DNA of 64,000 nucleotides from CAYRNY01 sp964425755 (GTDB lineage Bacteria; Chloroflexota; Anaerolineae; Aggregatilineales; Aggregatilineaceae). Location of the stretch: NCBI GenBank assembly GCA_964425755.1, contig CAYRNY010000002.1, positions 248,001 through 312,000 of the forward strand, given 5' to 3'. The notes under the pieces were generated by a model. The model was not told the DNA's origin and searched no databases. It was given only the letters and a program-made list of their open reading frames with translations. Positions 52,701-59,818 of the stretch are shown here, piece by piece (position 1 is the stretch's first letter; every line of letters begins with the position of its first letter). Both the position numbers and the translations under genes were made by a program.

Positions 52701-53559
52701 GCTGACGCTTTCCGAGCGCTCGGACATTGCGGCGTTGCCGGACTACGACATGAAAGAAGGGCGCAAGCTGACAGCCGACGATATCGGGACGCATCGTGTC
52801 ATGCTGCGCGAGTCGTTTTTGACTGAACGGTTTGCCATCCATGCCGGCGATCGCTTGATGTTCCGTTTCGAAAACGAACCGGGCGAAGCGGACGATGTGC
52901 TGCTGCTGTTGAACGTTGTCGGTATTATCTCGCGGCAGTCAGAACAGACGGGGCTGGAGGAAGTCGGGAACCTGTTCTCCGTGCCGCCGCGCACGCTGTC
53001 GGATGCAGGGATCACACCGCAAGGTGTGTTTGCGATCGTGCAGGTCAACGATGCGGACGACGAAGCGATTGACCGCGTTAAGGCCGCTGTGACGCGGGTG
53101 CCGGGCGTGCTGGCGTTTGAGTTGAGCGCGATCACCCAACTGCTCGAGAACCTGATCGAACAACTCAAGGCCATTCCGACGCTGGTCGCGTGGTTGGCGC
53201 TGCTGGCGGGCACGGCGATCATTGCCAATACGGTCGCGCTGGCAACGCAGGAGCGCCGCCGCCAGATCGGCGTGATGAAAGCGGTCGGATTGAAGGGGCG
53301 CCGCGTGCTGACAATGCTCGTGATCGAGAACGGGCTGATCGGTTTGATCGCGGGGTTGATCGGTGTGTCGGTCGGGTTTGTGGTGACCGTCGTGCTGGTG
53401 CTGGCGACACAGAACCCGGATCAACTCCGGGAGACGATCCAGTTTTCCACGATGGGCTGGCTGATCCTGATGTCGATCGCGGTGGCGATCGGCGCGGCGG
53501 CACTGTCGGCGTGGCGTGCAGCGGCAGAGAAGCCGATGAACGTGCTGCGCTACGAATAG
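49795..53559 (+). CDS. Giant FtsX/MacB-like permease, two modules
   Basis: A 1254-residue membrane protein with two MacB_PCD-FtsX modules. Module 1 has TM1 near 25-45, an extracytoplasmic domain (about 60-300), and FtsX core helices at about 313-430 (LLIGGIGIINTMLVVVGRR). A middle membrane region of about 400 residues has many extra hydrophobic helices. Module 2 starts about 842 (RLILREMSGRRGRVASTLLG) and ends with FtsX helices (LLAGTAIIANTVALATQERRRQ). It pairs with the ATPase gene by ATGA overlap. Members export lipoproteins, peptides or drugs or signal to hydrolases; the substrate is unknown. Confidence 0.9.
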   Translation: MIEKVAGAGTMWKFVWFSIVHSLRDMWRSRGRTLFALVCVATGVAAVVALRTLAFMVGDELTSNLAQMNRGDIRVYASTGVPELVELSGGQPVFTQESVDLMREWADAEGVDIMVARMSTVAQIKVIDDGQTGASAPALVLYVEPDRYPFYDVLRLFSPSGLTFAAALSVPADESDPYPIVISRSMSRQTRLGLQVGDTLQLGASERLFVVAGIAEAEAESLLTLPQSAFFDYAYLPLDALPLLGEKPLPDQVFVRVPAGRDVGRIEASLIAHLQDGVGAETDIERELNRATVPELEAQNQETADVIDDMILVMGLSSLLIGGIGIINTMLVVVGRRTLEIAVLKTLGLKAYRVTLLFLIEALLLGLIGSVIGLVLGVVLSYLIRDVGETAFQLTLEWRLYPEALSSGLFLGLVMTGLFGFLPTLIAGQVRPAVVLRPNEAQMPAAGLVQVLVTLVVMITVIGLLVDSIVEGAIEYGPVYMIVGGGALVGLFGGVIIANTRFGKPIPDFYTFRLARRFERLDGWITGVAGIVFGWLPLARWQRVPRRERGRRAITAGLRGLRQAILLYGALAIGAVLASAIMLIASEVWLPFGLGDVKPANDIYYAFKNGDALWVAAWLAITVTVGGLVRWLGRALVSVIALGSLGVTIGSLAGLTAGRALEAALYGTGVWNVLAEMSTGVVLVESALALLGAVYVGYWLLVWAVGKLSPTLLMALVSVVLASLIAGVVAAAVLVGRWAVIVLVVLATLVWLAIRLRLWQRWMRAPVAAQALPSRQQSTVTEIARSAAYGTSKVMLGLMLLGGGFLIADVLGSPEWWGGALGMLVLAAWLWRYLRRSYTVDGRLILREMSGRRGRVASTLLGLSVGIAGLSLVSLTTGAVSQLLRIQLDQSTEGNLIVFGTRPEFGAEIGATLDQQPDVEHYAQLTAYNGILTAINGEKIDMGGPPGVDQAAREERENSNFEHVEDGIMLTLSERSDIAALPDYDMKEGRKLTADDIGTHRVMLRESFLTERFAIHAGDRLMFRFENEPGEADDVLLLLNVVGIISRQSEQTGLEEVGNLFSVPPRTLSDAGITPQGVFAIVQVNDADDEAIDRVKAAVTRVPGVLAFELSAITQLLENLIEQLKAIPTLVAWLALLAGTAIIANTVALATQERRRQIGVMKAVGLKGRRVLTMLVIENGLIGLIAGLIGVSVGFVVTVVLVLATQNPDQLRETIQFSTMGWLILMSIAVAIGAAALSAWRAAAEKPMNVLRYE

Positions 53560-53581
53560 CACCGGTGCCATGAAACTACAG

Positions 53582-53610
53582 GGGCGTACCGTTACGGGTA
53601 CGCCCTTTGA
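53582..53610 (+). terminator. Terminator after FtsX operon
   Basis: GGGCGTACC pairs with GGTACGCCC around a 6 nt loop, then TTTGAG. It can also act for the convergent SH3b gene. Confidence 0.7.
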
Positions 53611-53642
53611 GTTGGTGAGCCGTTGCTACACCGGCACACGTG

Positions 53643-55193
53643 TCAGCCGACGATCGGGGCATTCTCCGCAATGCCGCGAATGTTGAACTCGGCGCGCTGG
53701 ATCCACACGCGCCCTAGCTCGGTTTCGATCTGCGCCCACTGGTAGCCCGGACTCCAGCCGACGAGCGGGTACATGCCGGGCTGGACGACCCCGGCGGGCA
53801 TGTCCCAGGCCGGCTCGCTGTAGACGTTGTGCGGCGTGGCAATGATCACCTGCGGCACTTCCAGCGCACCGACCGGCTCGGTCACCAGCGGCACGGCGCT
53901 CCAGTTCCCCCGGAAGATGATGAACATGATACGCACCCAGCCGGTTCCGTAATCGCCCGTAACACGAATCCAGGGCAGGGTGGGATGCCGCCCGGAGACG
54001 GACAGCGTCGTTCCTCCCGGTACAGATGTGAGCACGGCGTATTCCACGCCGGGGCCGCTGCGGATGTTCAAGCGCCCCGTGTTGACGATCACGACGTTTT
54101 CGACCACCGGGGTCAGATCGTAGATCGGCAGATCGGCCATGCTGCCTTGTAGAGTCAGGCCGCTGAAGTTCATCCAGCCGCGCCAGCCGTTTGATTTTAT
54201 CACCTGCAGCCACAGCCCGTTGGGGCTGCGCGCCAGCACGCCCAGATGCTCGCCACGCCGCGCGTCCCAGATGGGGTCGCTGTCGTACGTGTTCTCCCCA
54301 TAGGCGACTTTGCGGTCGGATTCGACGATCGCGTTCATGGCGCTGGCCCCGGTATAGCCCGGCCCGCGCGTGTAGGCATCCGCCACGACGGGAATGTTGC
54401 TGGCCGATCCGGCAATACTGACATGCGCGACAGGAAACCAACCGTAACCGAAATCGCCGGACACCTGCCACCATGTGTTATCGGCACTGCGCCCGCGTAC
54501 AGGCAGAGTGGTGCCGGCGGGCAGCGTGGTGACGGTGTCACCGCCGCCGGGGTGCTGCGTCACCGTCACGTCGACGTTCACGCGCACGGTTGGGCCGCGA
54601 AACGACGGGCCGGGATCGCCGACCGTGGGGATGATGCTCGCATCACCGCGCAACGCCACCTCAGTGATGTGAACCCAGCCCGACCCCATCGCGGTGCTGA
54701 CCTGCCACCATGCGCCATCAGGGGAACGGCCAAGGACGGGCAAGCTCACGCCGCCGGGAACGATGCCCATCACAAACGAAGCGGTGTTGGGGTTGCCGTA
54801 GACCGTGACGGGCAGTCCCTGGACGAATGCGACCGGCGTTTCGAGCGTGCCTTCCGGAATGCTCACGATGGGCACGGCGTCGATATTGCCGCGAAACACG
54901 ACGTAATAGTCGGAAACCCAGCCGGTGCCGAATGGCGATTGCACGCGCCACCACGTCGAGCCCGGGTTGCGCCCGGTGACGGGCAGTTCGGCCCCGCCCG
55001 GCACGGTGCCCAGCACGGACGTATTCGCGGCAGGGCCGCTGCGAATATGTAGCGCGCCCGTATTGACGATGACGACATTGCTGCTCTCTTGTGCCAGCGC
55101 GGGGACCGCGTGAAAACCGGCGGACGAGACCGCGAGGCCGAACAGGATAGTAAGAAGAACAACGCGATAAATGCTGTACCTGGAATGAAACAT
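53643..55193 (-). CDS. Secreted protein with six SH3b repeats
   Basis: A 516-residue secreted protein. The signal peptide ends around AVPALAQESS. Six bacterial SH3 (SH3b) repeats fill the rest; each has the N-terminal VVIVNTGALHIRSGP-like strand, a GTxPGG turn, and a WWRVQ/WWQVS/WIRVTG strand followed by GTGWV. Repeats 1 and 5 are closest to each other; the third, fourth and sixth are more divergent. SH3b domains bind cell-wall peptides. No catalytic domain is attached, so a wall-binding or structural role is inferred. Confidence 0.9.
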   Translation of the reverse strand: MFHSRYSIYRVVLLTILFGLAVSSAGFHAVPALAQESSNVVIVNTGALHIRSGPAANTSVLGTVPGGAELPVTGRNPGSTWWRVQSPFGTGWVSDYYVVFRGNIDAVPIVSIPEGTLETPVAFVQGLPVTVYGNPNTASFVMGIVPGGVSLPVLGRSPDGAWWQVSTAMGSGWVHITEVALRGDASIIPTVGDPGPSFRGPTVRVNVDVTVTQHPGGGDTVTTLPAGTTLPVRGRSADNTWWQVSGDFGYGWFPVAHVSIAGSASNIPVVADAYTRGPGYTGASAMNAIVESDRKVAYGENTYDSDPIWDARRGEHLGVLARSPNGLWLQVIKSNGWRGWMNFSGLTLQGSMADLPIYDLTPVVENVVIVNTGRLNIRSGPGVEYAVLTSVPGGTTLSVSGRHPTLPWIRVTGDYGTGWVRIMFIIFRGNWSAVPLVTEPVGALEVPQVIIATPHNVYSEPAWDMPAGVVQPGMYPLVGWSPGYQWAQIETELGRVWIQRAEFNIRGIAENAPIVG

Positions 55194-55358
55194 TCGATCC
55201 CCTCCTGACTGGTTTTTGCGGATGTTGGCTGTCGTGGCTTGTAGTAAATGGCCGGACTGCGAACAGCGGCGCTATCTCTTAGTATAGTCGAAATACGAGA
55301 TGGCGCACGCGAGGATACGGGAGGGAAAATGGCGGTGGCATCCCGACATCGGGCGCGT

Positions 55359-56540
55359 TCAGCCGATGCGTTTGCCGGTGGTGCTATCGAACAGGTACAG
55401 GTGCTCCGGGGGGAAATGGAGGCGTAGCATATCGCCGTGGCTGACATCCTGGGTGATGCTTGTGCTGACGATGCAATCCCGCCCCGCGAGGTTGGTGTAG
55501 AGCAGTTGGCGCTGCTGGGTGATAATCGGTTCGCTGTATTCTACGCGCGCAGGGATACCGTCTGAAGGAACGATCTGGATGTGCTCCGGGCGGATGCCGA
55601 TGTGTACGGCCTGGCCCTGGCGCAGGCCGGGGCGTAACGCCTGGACTTTGAATCCGCGCCCTTCCCAGACATTGTTGAAGACATACCCGGGGAACAGGTT
55701 CATTGGCGGCGTGCCGAGAAACTCCGCAATAAACATGTTTTGCGGCGCATCGTATAGTGTGCGGAACGTGCCGGCCTGTTCGATCTTGCCCTGGCGCATG
55801 ATCGCGATGCGGTCCGCCAGGGCGATCGCTTCGGTCTGGTCATGCGTGACGTAGACGGACGTGATACTGTAGTGCTTGAGCAGGCGTTTGATCTGTATGC
55901 GTGTCTCGCTGCGCAATTTTGCATCAAGGTTGCTCAAGGGTTCGTCGAACAGGAACAGCTTGGGGTCACGTGCCAGGCAGCGCGCGACTGCAACACGCTG
56001 CTGCTCGCCACCGGAAAGGGTAGGGGGTTTGCGACTGAGCAGGTATCGCAGGTCCACCCCCATGATCTCAACGATTTTACGGATGCGCTCGGGGATTTTT
56101 TCCGGCTGCCTGCGGATTAAGTCGTAGAACCCAATATTGTCGTAGGCTGGCATGTGCGGGTAAAGCGCGTACGTTTGGAACACCATGCCAATACCGCGCT
56201 CGTTCATAGGGATATCCTGCAGCGGCACGGCGTCGTAGGTGATGTCACCGGAGTCCGGTTTAATTAGCCCGGCGATGACGCGTAATAACGTGGTTTTGCC
56301 ACAGCCGGATGGTCCAAGCACAGCGAGGACTTCACCATCGCGGATCGTCAGCGACAGATCATCGAGCGCGTTGGTGCGATCGGGGGGGTCGTGCCCGGTG
56401 CGCGGGGCGGTTGCCTGCTGCACGTGCTGCTGGTCGAAGATTGTCGTTGCGGAGCTGGCGATGCGCTCCAGTGGGCCAAGCTCACCGCGTTCACCTGCGC
56501 GGTATTGCTTGGTGACGTGTCGCAGGACGATTGTGGGCAT
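55359..56540 (-). CDS. Sugar-type ABC ATPase with N-terminal insert
   Basis: A 393-residue MalK/UgpC-type ATPase. Walker A is GPSGCGKTT, the Q-loop VFQTYALYPH, the signature LSGGEQQRVAVARCLARDP and Walker B FLFDEPLSNLD; a TOBE domain with HIGIRPEHI closes it. Between the first strand (IVLRHVTKQY) and the usual second strand (ALDDLSLTIRDG) there is an insert of about 40 residues, which is unusual. No permease is adjacent. ATG 56540 is used; the upstream extension is not supported. It lies 57 nt after the GT2 gene. Confidence 0.9.
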   Translation of the reverse strand: MPTIVLRHVTKQYRAGERGELGPLERIASSATTIFDQQHVQQATAPRTGHDPPDRTNALDDLSLTIRDGEVLAVLGPSGCGKTTLLRVIAGLIKPDSGDITYDAVPLQDIPMNERGIGMVFQTYALYPHMPAYDNIGFYDLIRRQPEKIPERIRKIVEIMGVDLRYLLSRKPPTLSGGEQQRVAVARCLARDPKLFLFDEPLSNLDAKLRSETRIQIKRLLKHYSITSVYVTHDQTEAIALADRIAIMRQGKIEQAGTFRTLYDAPQNMFIAEFLGTPPMNLFPGYVFNNVWEGRGFKVQALRPGLRQGQAVHIGIRPEHIQIVPSDGIPARVEYSEPIITQQRQLLYTNLAGRDCIVSTSITQDVSHGDMLRLHFPPEHLYLFDSTTGKRIG

Positions 56541-56597
56541 GGCAACTTGTCCTCTACTGGCAAGATGGACGGTAGTTAGCGGCAACCGGCACAGGCG

Positions 56598-57524
56598 TCA
56601 GGGGGATTTGTTATGCGAGAGAAATGCCTGGATAGTGTGCAGGACGATGCCGGTGAACAGCGTTTGCACGCCTACGATAAACAACATGATGCTGATCAAG
56701 GCGTATCCGACGGCGAGCGTCTGATGGACGTTATAAATCTGTACCACGAGCACGCCCATGATCAACCCGAGGGTGATGGCGATTATGCCGGGCGTGCCGA
56801 AGAAGAACAACGGGCGATGCTGGCTGACGAGCGCCAGGATGCCATTTAGCACCTGCAATCCGTGCGCGAACGGGTTGCGTTTTGAAGGGCCTGCATAATG
56901 CACGTGCACCGGCACTTCTTGAACCGTGAGCCGGTGCTGCTGGACGAGAAATTGCATCTCCGATTCAATCGAGAAGCCGCCTTTGGGCCGGAATCTCAAA
57001 GCGTCAAGCGCACTGCGCGACAGGGCGCGAAAACCGCTTTGCGAATCCGTGAGCACGACGCCAGATGCGACGTTGGTTGCCAGGGTGAGCGCGTGCTGCC
57101 CCAGGATGCGCCAGCGGGGTATCCGGCTGCGCACGCCGAGAAACCGCGATCCCACGACGATATCGACCTGGTTTGCCTGGACCGGCGCGATCAGGGTTGG
57201 GATCTCGGCGGGGTCGTGCTGGCCGTCCGCGTCCAGCAGCACGACAATACCGGCGTCGTTGTCTTTCGCGTAGCGCAGGCCGGTATTGATCGCTTCGGCT
57301 TTGCCCTTGTTTTCGTCGTGCCGAAGCACGGTTGCGCCGGCTGATTCGGCGATGCGAGCTGTGTCGTCCTGCGATCCGTCGTCCACCACGATCACGCGAT
57401 CGACGTGACGCAGCGTTTTGAGTACCACACTGCCGATGAAGCGATCTTCGTTATATGCCGCGATCACGGCAAATATCGGTTGGAGGGCGGCTTCTGTCAC
57501 GGCGATTTCCAGGCTGGTATGCAA
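56598..57524 (-). CDS. GT2 glycosyltransferase, DPM1/polyprenol-P type
   Basis: A 308-residue family 2 enzyme. The donor site has VIAAYNEDRFIGSVV, VVDDGSQDDT and LLDADGQHDP (the DxD-like metal site). Two or three C-terminal membrane helices (FFGTPGIIAITLGLIMGVLVV and ISIMLFIVGVQTLF) match dolichyl-phosphate-mannose or polyprenyl-phosphate glycosyltransferases. It would make lipid-linked sugar donors such as those used by the ArnT/PMT-like enzyme at 2345. The start is either TTG 57524 or GTG 57500 (GGAAA 6 nt upstream), as no ATG precedes the conserved region. Confidence 0.87.
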   Translation of the reverse strand: MHTSLEIAVTEAALQPIFAVIAAYNEDRFIGSVVLKTLRHVDRVIVVDDGSQDDTARIAESAGATVLRHDENKGKAEAINTGLRYAKDNDAGIVVLLDADGQHDPAEIPTLIAPVQANQVDIVVGSRFLGVRSRIPRWRILGQHALTLATNVASGVVLTDSQSGFRALSRSALDALRFRPKGGFSIESEMQFLVQQHRLTVQEVPVHVHYAGPSKRNPFAHGLQVLNGILALVSQHRPLFFFGTPGIIAITLGLIMGVLVVQIYNVHQTLAVGYALISIMLFIVGVQTLFTGIVLHTIQAFLSHNKSP

Positions 57525-57658
57525 GTTGCATCATGCACATGTGGCATGATTGTAACACGTTCTCGCCGCCCGGAAAGGGACTTCGGGCAAATATGCGATT
57601 GGCGTATGGGAGGCGTTGAGCAGGCGCGTGGAAAACGCGACACAAGCACGTTGACTTC

Positions 57659-57667
57659 TGGTATACT
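57659..57667 (+). promoter_or_regulatory. Extended -10 of LCP gene
   Basis: TGGTATACT, with a weak GACACA at 17 nt upstream. It lies about 90 nt before ATG 57755. Confidence 0.45.
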
Positions 57668-57754
57668 CTACTCGCTACCAGGGCAGGGCCGGTGCTTTGC
57701 CCCGATGATGTGTGTGTCCGATCGTTCAGACGATTATTTGCGAGGCTTTGTTGT

Positions 57755-59725
57755 ATGGGGAGTGGAATACGCCTGGTGCGGCTGGTATCAAGCACGTTGA
57801 TTGTCACAGCTTTGTTGTTGGCCTCGGTCGGTTATGCCGTCTATGCGGTGAACGGCATCTTGGACGAAGTGGAAGCACGCGACATGCGCGAACGGCATGA
57901 TACGTTGATCGTCAGCACGGCGACCGCGTTGGCCGGGCGTCTGACGCGAGTGGCTGCCGGAGAGATTGCGCCGGAAATTCTGGCGACTGCGACGGGTGAA
58001 GTGACTACCGCGCCGACGGAAACGCTTATGCCCGAACCTTCGGCAACGGACACCGCCACTGCGACTTCCGACCCGTCCCTGATGGCCGCATCGGAAGATG
58101 CGGCGGCGCTACAAGCTCTGAATACCGACACCCCCGTGCCGAGCGACACGCCAGAACCCAGCGCTACCCTGACTCCTTCACCGGAGCCAAGTAACACGCC
58201 GGTGCCTACAGCGACGCTCAAGCCGACGATCACGCCGATTCCTACCAATACGCCGCGACCGACTGTAACGCCGATCCCCACGAATACGCCGCGTCCGACC
58301 CTGACGCCCGTGCCGAGCGATACCCCGATTCCCAGCCCAACGTTTACCCCGTCGGTGACCAACACCGCGACACCCACCGCGACGTTTACCGCCACATTTA
58401 CCCCGACGGTGCCGCCCACCGCGACGTATGTGATCGAGGGGACGTATGCGATCCCTTACGAGACCCCGGTGGTGCCGATCCCGCCTGCGATGCCGCTGCT
58501 GGATACTGATCCGGACGTGATTAATTTCTTGCTGTTGGGCAGCGACACAAGCGGGGGCGGCGTGGGGCATACGGACGTGATCATCCTGGTGTCGGTGAAT
58601 AAACGCGCCGGGTCGGTCGCGATGTGGCACGTGCCGCGTGACCTGTTTGTGTATATCCCGAACCACACGATGGAACGCGTCAATCTCGCTTATGCGCTGG
58701 GTGCAGGCAATGACTATCCTGGCGGCGGGTTCGGTTTGATGAAGGAGACGATCCGCTACAACTTCGGGATCAACGTCGATCATTTCGCGCGGGTGAATTT
58801 CGACGGGTATATGCGAATTATCGAAGAGCTGGGTGGCCTGGAGATCAGCGTCGATTGCGCGATCGAGGATTGGCGTTTGAAGTCGCCGGAACTTGACCAG
58901 ACAGACGAGGAAAACTGGGAATACTATACCCTGCCGATCGGTCGCCAGAAGCTCAGCCCGTACATGGCGCTGTGGTATGCACGCAGCCGCATGACGACGA
59001 ACGACTTCGACCGGGGTCGCCGCCAGATGGACGTGCTGCGGGCAATGTGGCACCAGGCCCGCGAGCAGGGCCTGTTCGCGCAGGTGACACAACTCTGGCC
59101 GGACGCGATGGAAGTGGTCGAGACCGATATGCAGCTCACCGATGTGCTGTCGATGGTCCCGTTGGCGATGGGACTGGACATGAGCAATATCGCGCGTTAC
59201 AGCGGCACGACCGGGGTACATTACGAGCGGTTCATCACGCCAGACGACAAGCGTGAGGTCATGCTGCCGAGACGTGACGCATTGGAGAATCTGATCACGA
59301 GCTTCCTGACTCCGCCCACGGCAAACCGGCTGGGACGGCAAACCGTGACCGTGGATATCGTTGATGCCACCGCTTACGGGCTGGGGTTTGACCTCGTGGC
59401 GGCGGACCGGATGGCCTGGGAAGGTTTTTCGGCGCGTGTGCTGCCGCCGATGTCCGGGGCGGTGCTGGAACTGTCACGCGTGTACAACTACACCGGACAG
59501 GCCAAGAGCAGCGCGCTGGAAGACCTCATGCGGGTGCTACGTGTGAGCGAGTCGCAAGTCGTTACGCAGCCGGACCCGAACCGGACTGCTGATTTCCGCG
59601 TTGAGATCGGGCGTGCGTACAATTCATGCGTGTACGGCAACGCGGAAGACGCGATCGAAGCCGGGCCGCCCGTTCCGACGGCAAGCAGCCCGAATGATAC
59701 CGACGCGACAAACAACGTCGGTTAG
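57755..59725 (+). CDS. LytR-CpsA-Psr (LCP) family protein with Thr-Pro linker
   Basis: A 656-residue membrane-anchored protein. One N-terminal membrane helix (LIVTALLLASVGYAVYAV) is followed by an extracytoplasmic Thr/Pro-rich linker of about 180 residues (repeats such as TPIPTNTPRPT). The LCP domain begins near 255 with INFLLLGSDTSG, then ILVSVNKRAGSVAMWHVPRDLFV and RVNFDGYMRIIEELGG. A C-terminal LytR_C-like domain (about 530-610) follows. LCP enzymes transfer glycopolymers from lipid carriers to peptidoglycan. The linker style matches the LysM proteins at 5610-8240. Confidence 0.92.
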   Translation: MGSGIRLVRLVSSTLIVTALLLASVGYAVYAVNGILDEVEARDMRERHDTLIVSTATALAGRLTRVAAGEIAPEILATATGEVTTAPTETLMPEPSATDTATATSDPSLMAASEDAAALQALNTDTPVPSDTPEPSATLTPSPEPSNTPVPTATLKPTITPIPTNTPRPTVTPIPTNTPRPTLTPVPSDTPIPSPTFTPSVTNTATPTATFTATFTPTVPPTATYVIEGTYAIPYETPVVPIPPAMPLLDTDPDVINFLLLGSDTSGGGVGHTDVIILVSVNKRAGSVAMWHVPRDLFVYIPNHTMERVNLAYALGAGNDYPGGGFGLMKETIRYNFGINVDHFARVNFDGYMRIIEELGGLEISVDCAIEDWRLKSPELDQTDEENWEYYTLPIGRQKLSPYMALWYARSRMTTNDFDRGRRQMDVLRAMWHQAREQGLFAQVTQLWPDAMEVVETDMQLTDVLSMVPLAMGLDMSNIARYSGTTGVHYERFITPDDKREVMLPRRDALENLITSFLTPPTANRLGRQTVTVDIVDATAYGLGFDLVAADRMAWEGFSARVLPPMSGAVLELSRVYNYTGQAKSSALEDLMRVLRVSESQVVTQPDPNRTADFRVEIGRAYNSCVYGNAEDAIEAGPPVPTASSPNDTDATNNVG

Positions 59726-59760
59726 GTGCCGCGTTTCAGTTGCAGAACGTATACACCAGG

Positions 59761-59796
59761 CAGGACAGCCAGCGTTCCGGCAGGCTGTCCTGTTTA
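59761..59796 (+). terminator. Terminator after LCP gene
   Basis: CAGGACAGCC pairs with GGCTGTCCTG around a 12 nt loop, then TTTATG. It can also act on the convergent kinase gene transcript. Confidence 0.7.
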
Positions 59797-59818
59797 TGTA
59801 CGGCTGCATGGTGTGCGA

